A stretch of 64,000 nt of DNA from Streptomyces sp. HUAS YS2 (GTDB lineage Bacteria > Actinomycetota > Actinomycetes > Streptomycetales > Streptomycetaceae), in assembly GCF_033343995.1 (NCBI RefSeq), contig NZ_CP137573.1, forward strand, positions 1,798,001-1,862,000, read 5' to 3'. Shown here piece after piece: positions 56,727 to 64,000 of the stretch. The first letter of the stretch is position 1, and every line of letters starts with the position of its first letter. The position numbers were made by a program, and so were the translations under genes. The notes beneath the pieces are model-generated. The model did not search any database and was not told the DNA's origin. It saw nothing but the letters and a program-made list of their open reading frames with translations.

Positions 56727-57722
56727 ATGCTGTCGGACGTGCTGGGGCTCACCCCCGAAGAGGCGGACACCTACCGCACCCTGGTCTCGGTGGCCTCCGC
56801 CACACCCGCCGAACTCGCCGAACTCGTCGGCCGCAACTCCCTCCTGGTGGTGCGCATCCTCGTCCGGCTGGAGGGCCAGGGGCTCGCCGCGCGCAGCGTC
56901 GGCGACACGACCCGGTTCGTCGCCTCCCCGCCGGCGGCGGCGCTGCGGGCGCTCCTCGTCCAGCGGCAGCACGAACTCAAACTGGCGGAACTCGAACTCG
57001 ACTCGCTGGACGAGATCTACCGCGCGGCCACCCTCGGGCGCGGCGTCGCGGAGGTCGTCGACGTGATCCACGGGACCGAGGCCATCCGCGAACGCGTCGG
57101 GCACATACAACTCGGCGCGCGGAAAGAGATCATGAACCTCGTCAAGGCGCCGTTCTTCTCGCCCGGCAGCATGACCGACAGCGCGGTCATGGAGCGCGGC
57201 GTCCGCTACCGCGTGATCCTCGAGCGCTCGATGCTGGACGAAGGAGCCCCTTCGTTCGACGAGATCAGCCGGGCGCGGGCCGCGGGGGAGGACGTCCGGA
57301 TCGCCGACACCCTCCCATTGAAACTCTTTGTCGTGGACGGCGAGTTGGCCGTCGTCCCACTCCTCGGTTCGACCCGTTCCGTACGAGCGGGAGCCCTGCT
57401 CGTGCGCGAGAGCAGTCTGCTCGACGCGCTGATCGCGCTCTTCGAGTCCGCGTGGGAGAAGGCGACCCCGTTCGTCACCTCGGCGGGCGCTTCACCGAGC
57501 GCGCCCGTCCTCGACGATCTGGGCACACAGATCCTCAGCCTGTTGCTGACCGGCCTCACCGAGCAGGCGATCGCCACCCAACTGCAGACCTCCACCCGGA
57601 CGGTGCAGCGCCGGATCCGACAGCTGATGGACACCGCGAAGGTGCGCAATCGCATGCAACTGGGCTTTCACGCGGCACGGCAGGGCTGGCTCGACGCCGA
57701 GCAGGACGGCGAGAGGCGCTAG
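56727..57722 (+). CDS. Transcriptional regulator with TrmB-like and LuxR-type HTH
   Basis: A 331-residue protein from the ATG at 56727 (AGGAG 4 nt upstream). The N-terminal 75 residues form a TrmB-like winged helix (LGLTPEEADTYRTLVSVASA, then ELVGRNSLLVVRILVRLEGQ), the middle is a ligand- or dimer-forming region, and the C-terminus is a LuxR-type helix-turn-helix (ILSLLLTGLTEQAIATQLQT, TRTVQRRIRQLMDTAKV). No phosphorylatable receiver domain is seen. It follows the protease/lipoprotein pair and may control it. Its TAG stop is within CTAG that also holds the stop of the convergent P450-like gene. Confidence 0.82.
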   Translation: MLSDVLGLTPEEADTYRTLVSVASATPAELAELVGRNSLLVVRILVRLEGQGLAARSVGDTTRFVASPPAAALRALLVQRQHELKLAELELDSLDEIYRAATLGRGVAEVVDVIHGTEAIRERVGHIQLGARKEIMNLVKAPFFSPGSMTDSAVMERGVRYRVILERSMLDEGAPSFDEISRARAAGEDVRIADTLPLKLFVVDGELAVVPLLGSTRSVRAGALLVRESSLLDALIALFESAWEKATPFVTSAGASPSAPVLDDLGTQILSLLLTGLTEQAIATQLQTSTRTVQRRIRQLMDTAKVRNRMQLGFHAARQGWLDAEQDGERR

Positions 57723-58846
57723 CCGCCGGGGCGGACCAGCAGAGTGCGGGGGGCGCGGGTGATGAGGCCCGTCTGTTCGGGGCGGAAGCCGGGGGCGAGG
57801 GTGAGGCGGGGCATGGCGTCGAACAGGGCGCGCAGCGCGTACTCGGCCTCCAGGCCGGCGAGGAGGACGGCGGGGCAGGGGCCGGTGCCGTAGGTGAGCT
57901 GGCCGGGGTCGTCGCGGTCCGGGTCGTACCGTCCGGGGTCGCGGAACCGCTCCGGGTCCCGGCTCGCCGCGCCGATCAGCAGCGCGACGGCCACCCCGGC
58001 GGGCACCGTCCCCCCGCTGACCGGGACGTCCGCGGTGGTGCGGCGCATCGCGACCTGGACGGGCGGGTCGCGGCGCAGCGACTCGGTCCACGCGCGGGCG
58101 ACCACCCCGGCGGGCGCCTCGCGCAACTCGGCGGCGCGCAGCGGGTCGTCGAGCACGTTGGCCAGGAACGAGGCGAGGGCCTTCTCACGGACGGCGATCT
58201 GGGCGGTGCACTGCCCGGCGAGGGCGCTCGCGGCCCGGCCACGGACCAGCCGCATCATGTCGCGGTACGGGACGCCGACCGCGGCGGCGACCGTTCCGGC
58301 GGGCAGCCAGTGACAGAACTCGGCGACCAGGTCGACCTGCGTCCGCCCGGCGAGCCGGCGGGCCAGCACATGGGCGGTCCGCGCGGCGACGGCCCGCAAC
58401 TCGGCCTCGTCGACGTCCTGGTGACCGGTGGCGCAGGGCGGGTCGCCGGGCCGGTGGCCGTGGCCGAAGCGGGCGTCGGTGAGCGCTGCGGCCACGTCGG
58501 CGTACCGGCTGAGCAGCCAGGCCCGCAGCAGCGGGTCGTACGTGAGCGGGAACTCCTCCCGCAGCGTGCGGTACAGCCGGTACGGGTCGCGCCCGGCGCC
58601 CGGCTGGAGCGGGCTGGGCGGCACGGTCCGGGACGGGTACGTGACGGGCGGGACGGACGGGACGGGAGCGCCGGTCGTGACGGGGGCGCCGGTCGTGCCG
58701 GGGGCGCCGGTCGTGACGGGAGCGCCGGTCGTGACGGGGGCGCCGGTCGTGCCGGGGGCGCCGGTCGTGACGGGGGCGCCGGTCGTGACGGGGGCGCCGG
58801 TCGTGCCGGGCGTGCCGGGCATGTCGGGCTGGAGTTCCTGCGCCAT
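57719..58846 (-). CDS. Degenerate cytochrome P450-like protein with N-terminal repeats
   Basis: A 375-residue protein. The first 60 residues are a GAPVTT repeat; the P450-like part is only about 310 residues, roughly 90 short of a normal P450. The K-helix ESLRR is present, and the heme loop reads YGTGPCPAVLLAGLE, two residues shorter than the usual FGxGxHxCxG, with C324 as the only candidate ligand. The I-helix oxygen site reads AGQCTA instead of AG[DE]T. RBS GAGGGGG precedes the ATG at 58846. The gene is not frameshifted, so it is expressed or recently decayed; catalytic activity is doubtful. Confidence 0.75.
   Translation of the reverse strand: MAQELQPDMPGTPGTTGAPVTTGAPVTTGAPGTTGAPVTTGAPVTTGAPGTTGAPVTTGAPVPSVPPVTYPSRTVPPSPLQPGAGRDPYRLYRTLREEFPLTYDPLLRAWLLSRYADVAAALTDARFGHGHRPGDPPCATGHQDVDEAELRAVAARTAHVLARRLAGRTQVDLVAEFCHWLPAGTVAAAVGVPYRDMMRLVRGRAASALAGQCTAQIAVREKALASFLANVLDDPLRAAELREAPAGVVARAWTESLRRDPPVQVAMRRTTADVPVSGGTVPAGVAVALLIGAASRDPERFRDPGRYDPDRDDPGQLTYGTGPCPAVLLAGLEAEYALRALFDAMPRLTLAPGFRPEQTGLITRAPRTLLVRPGG
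58673..58816. repeat. Eight 18-bp tandem repeats in P450-like gene
   Basis: Eight head-to-tail 18-bp units (58673-58816), each beginning GGTCGTG on the plus strand, encode GAPVTT or GAPGTT on the minus strand. Every third unit carries CCG in place of ACG, so a 54-bp higher-order period is visible. The array keeps the reading frame and forms the N-terminus of the P450-like protein. It is not CRISPR: the units are contiguous with no spacers. Confidence 0.9.
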
Positions 58847-58963
58847 CGGGCCCCCTCGCTCGGTGCGGCCGTCGGAATCACCGCGGCCGCTCCGTCGCGG
58901 CGCGCCTGGCCCCAGCTCACCATCGGCGCGCCTCGCCCGCAGTCCGCGTGCGGCCGAACGGGT

Positions 58964-58992
58964 GACGCCGCCCCGGGGTGCGGGGCGGCGTC
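58964..58992 (-). terminator. 11-bp hairpin after MMPL gene
   Basis: GACGCCGCCCC (58964-58974) and GGGGCGGCGTC (58982-58992) form a perfect 11-bp stem with a 7-nt loop, 25 bp beyond the stop of the MMPL gene on the minus strand. The rest of the 171-bp gap to the P450-like gene shows no other feature. Confidence 0.65.
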
Positions 58993-59017
58993 GGTGTGCG
59001 CGGGGTCGGGGTCGGAC

Positions 59018-61201
59018 TCAGGCCCGGACCGGGCGGGGGCGACCGCCCCCGGCCGCCACCGCCTCGCGCGCCGGCTCGGCGCCCGGCCGGCGCGGCCACC
59101 AGCAGCGTTCCCCCAGCAGGGCCATGGCCGACGGCAGGATCACCGCGCGCAGCACGATCGCGTCGAAGAGGACGGCGGCGGTCAGGCCGACCGCGAGCTG
59201 CTTCATCTCGATCCGGTCGATGAAGAGGAAGGCCGCGAAGACGGACACCATGATCACGGCCGCGCTGGTCACCACGCTCGCGGAGCCCGCGATGCCGTCC
59301 ACGACCGCCGTGCGGGTCGGCACTCCGCGCCGCACCGCCTCGCGGATCCTGCTGACCACGAAGATCTGGTAGTCGGTGGAGAGTCCGACCAGGATGCCGA
59401 AGACGAGCAGCGGGGTCCGGGAGCCGACGAAGCCCAGCGACTCGAACCCGAGCAGCCCCTCGGCCCAGGTCCCCTGGAAGACCAGGGTGAGGATGCCCCA
59501 GGACACCGTCACCGCTGCGAGGTTGAGCGCCGTGCCGAGAAGCGCGAGCACCGGCGAGCGGAACGCCGCGTACATCACGACGAGGCCGGCCAGCGAGACG
59601 AAGACGATCACCCAGGGCAGCCGCTTCTCCTGGTGCGCGGCGTAGTCCACGCCGCCCGCGATCTCACCCGAGACCGCGGTCTCCACGCCCGCGCCGGCCA
59701 CGGCGGCCGGGAGCAGCTCGCCGCGCAGCTTCGCCAGGGACTCCGTGGCCTCGGCCGAGTTCTGCGCGTACGGCACCGGCAGCGCGAGCAGCGCGGTCCG
59801 GCCGTCCGGTGCGGTCCTCGGCACGGGCACCGTGTCCTGGGCGAACAGGGCGTCGCCGCGGGTCGCGGCGGCGAGCCTGCCCAGCACCGCGGCCGGGTCG
59901 TCGCCGCGCACGAGGACGAGGTGCGCGGGGCCGGCGGAGGGGAAGTGCCGGACGAGCCGGTCGTACGCCGCGACGGCCGGGATGCTGTCGGGGAAGGTCT
60001 CCTTGCCCTCGGTGCCGAGCTTCATGCCCAGGGCGGGTGCCGCCAGCGCGGCGGTGACGACGACGCCGGAGACCAGCGCGAGCAGCGGACGGCGCATCAC
60101 GGGGCGCAGCAGCGCGGCCCACAGCCGGCCCTCCTGCCGGGCACCCTGCGGGTTCCGGGCGGCGCGGCGGCGCAGCCGGCGGCCGTCCATCCGCGGGCCG
60201 AGCTTGGCCAGCACCGCGGGCAGCACGGTCAGCGAGCCGACCACGGCCACCAGCGTCACGAGGATCGAGCCGGTGGCGATCGACGAGAAGATCACGTCGT
60301 CCATGACGTACAGCCCGGCGAGGGCCAGGGAGACGGCGAGACCGGAGTCGACGACGGCGCGGCCGGAGGTCGCGGCGGCCAGTTCGACGGCGGCGGTGTG
60401 GGACAGCGTGCCGCCGGTACGGGCCCGCTCCTCGCGGACCCGCTTGAGATAGAAGAGCGAGTAGTCGACGCCGACCGCCATGCCCAGCATGAAGATGGCG
60501 CTGAGCGCGGCGCCGCCCGCGTCCGGGAAGACCCAGGAGGCGAGCCCGTACAGGCCGACCGAGCCGGCGAAAGCGGACAGCGCGAGCAGCACGGGGATGC
60601 CGGCCGCGAGCACCGCGCCGAAGACGACGAACAGGATCAGGAAGGTGACCGGGAGGCTGATCATCTCGGTCCGCTGCAGGTCCTGGCCCTGCTTGTCGTT
60701 GACCGCGACGGAGATGGAGGCGCTGCCGGTCTGCTCGATCCGCAGCTCCGGGTGGTCAGCCCGGACGGCGGCCGTCTCGGCCAGCAGGGCGTCGACGTCC
60801 TTCTTCGCGGTCTCCCGGTCGCCGCGCAGCGTGACCGCGATCCGCAGCGCCGAGCCGTCGGCGCTGCGGACGGGCGCGGCGACGTCCACCACGACCGGGG
60901 CGAGCGCCGTCATCCGGCGGCGAATCTCCCCGGCGGCGGCCTCGGGGCGGGCGCCCTTCGCCGCCGCCTCGACGAGCACCTGCTCGACGGGCGGCGGGGT
61001 GAGCCCGCTGTGCGCGGCCATCGCCTCGGCGCGGCCGGCCTCGCCGATCCAGAAGTCCTCGAAGGTGCCCTTGTTGGTGCCGGCCGCCGCTCCGGCGCCG
61101 ATGCACAGCGCGAGGAACACGAGCCAGCCGACCACGGCCTTCCCCGGATGTGTGGCGCACCACCGCGCCGTACGGACCGTGACCGGAACTCTGCCCGACA
61201 T
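59018..61201 (-). CDS. MMPL family transporter
   Basis: A 727-residue RND-type membrane protein with 11-12 helices in two halves. Signature parts are GMAVGVDYSLFYLKRVREER (first half) and GILVGLSTDYQIFVVSRIRE (second half), each with the proton-relay Asp-Tyr, and large extracytoplasmic loops. Actinomycete MMPL proteins export lipids or other hydrophobic compounds. The family's usual lipid-pathway partners are absent. The MMPL gene is divergent from nothing close and stands alone. Confidence 0.92.
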   Translation of the reverse strand: MSGRVPVTVRTARWCATHPGKAVVGWLVFLALCIGAGAAAGTNKGTFEDFWIGEAGRAEAMAAHSGLTPPPVEQVLVEAAAKGARPEAAAGEIRRRMTALAPVVVDVAAPVRSADGSALRIAVTLRGDRETAKKDVDALLAETAAVRADHPELRIEQTGSASISVAVNDKQGQDLQRTEMISLPVTFLILFVVFGAVLAAGIPVLLALSAFAGSVGLYGLASWVFPDAGGAALSAIFMLGMAVGVDYSLFYLKRVREERARTGGTLSHTAAVELAAATSGRAVVDSGLAVSLALAGLYVMDDVIFSSIATGSILVTLVAVVGSLTVLPAVLAKLGPRMDGRRLRRRAARNPQGARQEGRLWAALLRPVMRRPLLALVSGVVVTAALAAPALGMKLGTEGKETFPDSIPAVAAYDRLVRHFPSAGPAHLVLVRGDDPAAVLGRLAAATRGDALFAQDTVPVPRTAPDGRTALLALPVPYAQNSAEATESLAKLRGELLPAAVAGAGVETAVSGEIAGGVDYAAHQEKRLPWVIVFVSLAGLVVMYAAFRSPVLALLGTALNLAAVTVSWGILTLVFQGTWAEGLLGFESLGFVGSRTPLLVFGILVGLSTDYQIFVVSRIREAVRRGVPTRTAVVDGIAGSASVVTSAAVIMVSVFAAFLFIDRIEMKQLAVGLTAAVLFDAIVLRAVILPSAMALLGERCWWPRRPGAEPAREAVAAGGGRPRPVRA

Positions 61202-61354
61202 GCGGGCACCCCCTCTGGGACGACTGACTGCTCGAACGGGAGTCAGCCTTCCGCCCCGGGCGGGTCCCAGTCACTGGCGGTTCCCGGCGTCTGCGTCGGG
61301 GGTTACCCCCACCCTGAGGTCCCTTAGGGGAACTCCCTTGCCACGCGGGCGGGT

Positions 61355-61903
61355 TCAGCGGTGGGAGAGGGTGAAGCTCATCTGGCCGAAGCCCACGATG
61401 TCGCCGGCGCGCACCACGACCGTGCCGGTGACCCGGCGGCCGTTCACCGTCGTCCCGTTGGTCGAGCCGAGGTCGCGCAGCAGCCACACGTCGCGGTGCA
61501 GCATCAGTTCGGCGTGCAGCCGGGACACCGTCTCGTGGCTGAGCCGCAGCCCGTTCACCGGGTCGCGGCCGATCCGCAGCGGATGTGGACCCGGTTCGGG
61601 CAGCAGCAGCTTCGGCAGGCGCTCCGACGTCCAGGCGCGGCCGAGGCGCGCGGTGAACGCGGACACCCGCTCGACCGCCCCGAAGACCCGCCGGGACCAG
61701 CGGCCCTCGGACTCCAGGTCGGCGGTGAGCAGGGCGAGTTCGTCGGGCCGGCGGGCGGCGAGGGCCTTCTCCATCCGGAACAGGAAGGTGTCGTGCGAGA
61801 GCCGGCCCTGTGCCGCGCCCTCCCGGAGTATCACCAGCGCACGGTCCCGCTCGGCGTCGGACAGCCGAGCGGAATGCGTCGGGAACTCGAAAGGGGTCGT
61901 CAC
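61355..61903 (-). CDS. DUF1707-FHA domain protein
   Basis: A 182-residue protein. Residues about 10-60 are DUF1707 (RLSDAERDRALVILREGAAQ, GRLSHDTFLFRMEKALAARR) and the C-terminal 90 residues an FHA domain with RIGRDPVNGLRLSHETVSRL, LRDLGSTNGTTVNGRRV. FHA domains bind phosphothreonine peptides, so it probably takes part in Ser/Thr kinase signalling; no kinase is in the window. The GTG at 61903 has GACAAT 7 nt upstream and no RBS, so it may be leaderless. Confidence 0.87.
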   Translation of the reverse strand: MTTPFEFPTHSARLSDAERDRALVILREGAAQGRLSHDTFLFRMEKALAARRPDELALLTADLESEGRWSRRVFGAVERVSAFTARLGRAWTSERLPKLLLPEPGPHPLRIGRDPVNGLRLSHETVSRLHAELMLHRDVWLLRDLGSTNGTTVNGRRVTGTVVVRAGDIVGFGQMSFTLSHR

Positions 61904-62056
61904 AGACGTGATTGTCGGGCCGAAGGGCCCGAAGTGTCCAGAAGCGCTGTCCCGGCGCACCGTGAGGCGGCCCGGCCGGGCCCCGGCGCAATCCGGTACC
62001 GGCCGTTCAAGATCGTTGATACGGTCTGCGCTCTCGACCACCTGGGGGAACCTCTC

Positions 62057-63055
62057 TTGACCACTGCCCGGACACCCGCGCCGCAATCCCGTGACGGCCT
62101 CGTGCTGCGCCCGCTCGCCGGACCGGAGGAACTGGACCTGTTCCTCGGCCTGGAGTACGTCCTCGACGACGAGCTCGCCGAGGACCTGGGGACCGGGCGC
62201 AGGCTGCCCGAATGGATGTGGGTCGCGCTGCGCGGCGACCGCGTCGTGGCCCGGATCGCCTGGTGGACCGGTGTCCCCGGCGGCGAGCCGCAGGCCCTGG
62301 ACTTCTTCGACCTCGACCCCGCGCTGCCGGCCGAGGAGCGGATCGCGACCGGCCTGCGCCTGCTGGAGACGGCGACCGCCGCGGTCGTCCCGGCCGGCGC
62401 GCCGCGCCCGGAGTACGGGCGGTTCCTGCCCTCCGACTGGCGGGAGGACGACACGGTCCGCGAACAACTGGAGACTCTGTTCGCCGTGCTGGAACGGGCG
62501 GGCGCCCGGCCGCTGGTGGAGCGGCTGCGCCTGGAGTGGCGGCCCGGCACCCCGGTGGCGGAGCCGTCCGGCCGACTGGCGTTCCGTCCGGTACGGGACC
62601 GGGAGGACCTGGTCGCGCTGATGACGCCGGTCATGGCGGGCACGCTCGACGCGCACGGCCAGGCGGACCTCGCCTCCGGACTGTCCGCGCGGGAGGCCGC
62701 GGAGCAGCACTACGACGAGGAGTTCGCGCACTACGCGTCGCCGCGGGAGTGGTGGCGGATCGCCGAACTGCCCGGCACCGCTGAGCCGGTCGGCTTCGTC
62801 GTCCCGGCCCGCAACAACTACCACCACACGATCGCCTACATCGGCGTGCTCCCGGCGCACCGCGGCCACGGCTACATCGACGACGTGCTGCGCGAGGGCA
62901 CTGCGCTCCTGGCCGCGCGGGACGTGCCGCGCATCCGGGCCGCGACCGACCTCGGCAACGTACCGATGGCGAACGCCTTCGCGCGGGCCGGATACGTGAA
63001 CTTCCAACGCGCGATCAACTTCGTGTGGGACGTACCAGGCACGACGGGGTCCTGA
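62057..63055 (+). CDS. GNAT-family N-acetyltransferase
   Basis: A 332-residue protein from a TTG at 62057 with GGGGGAA 6 nt upstream; a GTG at 62102 is the next start. Two GNAT-like halves are seen: an N-terminal degenerate half (LVLRPLAGPEELDLFLGLEY) and a C-terminal one with the acetyl-CoA loop AYIGVLPAHRGHGYIDDVLR. Substrate unknown. It is divergent from the FHA gene with a 153-bp gap holding TACGGT-type promoter sequence, and precedes treZ by 51 bp. Confidence 0.85.
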   Translation: MTTARTPAPQSRDGLVLRPLAGPEELDLFLGLEYVLDDELAEDLGTGRRLPEWMWVALRGDRVVARIAWWTGVPGGEPQALDFFDLDPALPAEERIATGLRLLETATAAVVPAGAPRPEYGRFLPSDWREDDTVREQLETLFAVLERAGARPLVERLRLEWRPGTPVAEPSGRLAFRPVRDREDLVALMTPVMAGTLDAHGQADLASGLSAREAAEQHYDEEFAHYASPREWWRIAELPGTAEPVGFVVPARNNYHHTIAYIGVLPAHRGHGYIDDVLREGTALLAARDVPRIRAATDLGNVPMANAFARAGYVNFQRAINFVWDVPGTTGS

Positions 63056-63106
63056 CTGCCAGGATGGTTCCCGTCGTTCCGAATCGTCGGCGAGGGGATT
63101 CCGCCA

Positions 63107-64000
63107 GTGCTGTTCGAAGTGTGGGCGCCGAACGCCCGGGACGGGGTCGAGCTGGAACTGGGCGACGCCCGGCTCCCCTTGGCCCCCGACCCGGCCCGGG
63201 ACGGCTGGTGGCAGGCCGAGGCGCCCGCCGCGGACGGCGACCGGTACGGCTTCTCGCTGGACGGCGGGCCGGTGCTGCCCGATCCGCGCTCGCGCCGGCT
63301 GCCGGACGGCCCGGACGGCCTGAGCGCCGTCGTCGACCACACCGCGTACCCCTGGCGGCACCCCTTCCCGCGGCGTGCGCTGCGCGGCGCGGTCCTGTAC
63401 GAGCTCCACATCGGCACGTACACCCCGGAGGGGACGCTCGACGCGGCGGCGGAGCAGCTCGGCGAGCTGGCGGAGCTGGGCGTGACGCATGTGGAGCTGA
63501 TGCCGCTGTGCTCCTTCCCGGGGGTGCACGGCTGGGGGTACGACGGGGTCGCGCCGTGGGCGGTGCACGAGCCGTACGGCGGGCCCGAGGCGCTGAAGCG
63601 ATTCGTCGACACGGCGCACGGCCTCGGGCTCGGCGTGGTCCTGGACGTGGTGCACAACCACCTGGGCCCGTCCGGGAACCACCTGCCGTCCTACGGCCCG
63701 TACTTCACCGAGACCCACCACACGCCCTGGGGCGCGGCCGTGAACCTGGACGCGCCCGGGTCCGACGAGGTCCGCGCGTACCTGCTGGGCAGTGCGCTGG
63801 CCTGGCTGCGGGACTACCGGATCGACGGGCTGCGGCTCGACGCGGTGCACGCGCTCGCGGACACGCGGGCGCTGACGTTCCTGGAGGAGCTGGCCGCGGC
63901 GGTGGACGCGCACGGAGCGGCGGAGAACCGCGAGCCGTTCCTGATCGCCGAGTCGGATCTCGGCGACCCGCGGACGACGACCCCGCGCGCGGCCGGCGGG
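63107..64000 (+). CDS. treZ: Maltooligosyl trehalose trehalohydrolase (cut by right edge)
   Basis: The GTG at 63107 has GAGGGGA (63092-63098) 8 nt upstream. The 298 codons present show an N-terminal CBM48-like domain (LFEVWAPNARDGVELELGDA), VLYELHIGTYTPEGTLDAAA, VVLDVVHNHLGPSGNHL and the nucleophile region GLRLDAVHALADT with the catalytic Asp, followed by FLIAESDLGDPRTT with the acid Glu. It cleaves the alpha-1,4 bond next to the trehalose unit made by TreY. The C-terminal part lies outside the window. Confidence 0.93.
   Translation, partial: MLFEVWAPNARDGVELELGDARLPLAPDPARDGWWQAEAPAADGDRYGFSLDGGPVLPDPRSRRLPDGPDGLSAVVDHTAYPWRHPFPRRALRGAVLYELHIGTYTPEGTLDAAAEQLGELAELGVTHVELMPLCSFPGVHGWGYDGVAPWAVHEPYGGPEALKRFVDTAHGLGLGVVLDVVHNHLGPSGNHLPSYGPYFTETHHTPWGAAVNLDAPGSDEVRAYLLGSALAWLRDYRIDGLRLDAVHALADTRALTFLEELAAAVDAHGAAENREPFLIAESDLGDPRTTTPRAAGG

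Noticed and set aside
58673..58816. Repeat array considered as CRISPR
   Set aside because: Units are contiguous 18-bp copies without spacers, in frame inside a gene, and no cas genes are near.
57452..61327. 1291-codon open frame on the plus strand over the P450-like and MMPL genes
   Set aside because: Low-complexity Gly/Arg/Asp-rich shadow; the minus strand carries P450 and MMPL motifs.

Overview
The window reads as a stretch of Streptomyces (high-GC actinomycete) chromosome. GC is very high, almost every codon ends in G or C, GTG and even TTG starts are common, and the gene repertoire is typical of the genus: 2-methylisoborneol-type terpene cyclase, P450s, secreted S8 proteases with long propeptides, PGRP-type amidase, DUF1707-FHA protein, mycothiol-type DsbA protein. 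There are no rRNA or tRNA genes, no CRISPR array and no recognisable transposase. Very long antisense open frames are a by-product of the base composition and are not annotated.

Layout. 1-9 kb: an MFS exporter (cut by the left edge) divergent from a LysR regulator; a possible gene remnant; a secreted peptidoglycan amidase facing a KhtTU-like cation/proton antiporter pair; a VOC protein and an AraC-type regulator that overlap tail to tail; and an ECF sigma operon (28-residue membrane peptide, sigma factor, DUF2892 membrane protein). 8.8-13 kb: a YihY membrane protein and an AidB-like acyl-CoA dehydrogenase start back to back from a 17-bp gap holding one symmetrical -10 element, followed by a GAF regulator. 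13-17.5 kb: a terpene cyclase, divergent P450 and VAO-type flavin oxidase form a likely small terpenoid locus. 17.5-20.6 kb: PfkB kinase, SnoaL-like protein with divergent HTH regulator, GNAT.

20.7-30.2 kb is a complete assimilatory sulfur operon: cysteine-type leader peptide, ferredoxin sulfite reductase, small zinc-ribbon protein, cysH, cysC, cysD, cysN, sulfonate ABC transporter (ssuABC-like) and sirohydrochlorin chelatase, closed by a strong terminator. The operon imports sulfonate, activates sulfate to APS/PAPS, reduces it to sulfite and sulfide, and supplies the siroheme chelatase needed by sulfite reductase. 30.3-35.2 kb: a putative leader region and a molybdenum hydroxylase operon (FeS/FAD subunit, molybdopterin subunit, XdhC chaperone).

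35.2-47.3 kb: mycothiol-linked DsbA protein and DUF1697 protein (both apparently leaderless), S8 protease, a carbohydrate ABC importer, aminoglycoside-phosphotransferase-like protein, epoxide-hydrolase-like protein, DEDDh exonuclease, a HEPN-like protein and a secreted copper amine oxidase catalytic domain with its likely N-terminal domain encoded as a separate upstream gene. 47.3-64 kb: trehalose/glycogen genes glgX (treX) and treY, then an interposed block (secreted S8 protease with a 35-codon upstream ORF, lipoprotein, TrmB/LuxR-like regulator, degenerate P450 with an 18-bp tandem repeat, MMPL transporter, FHA protein, GNAT), then treZ, cut by the right edge.

The most unusual items are the symmetrical divergent leaderless promoter at 9966-9982, the split copper amine oxidase, the degenerate P450 with repeat array, the two short leader ORFs ahead of the sulfur and molybdenum hydroxylase operons, and several previously unlisted mini-ORFs.
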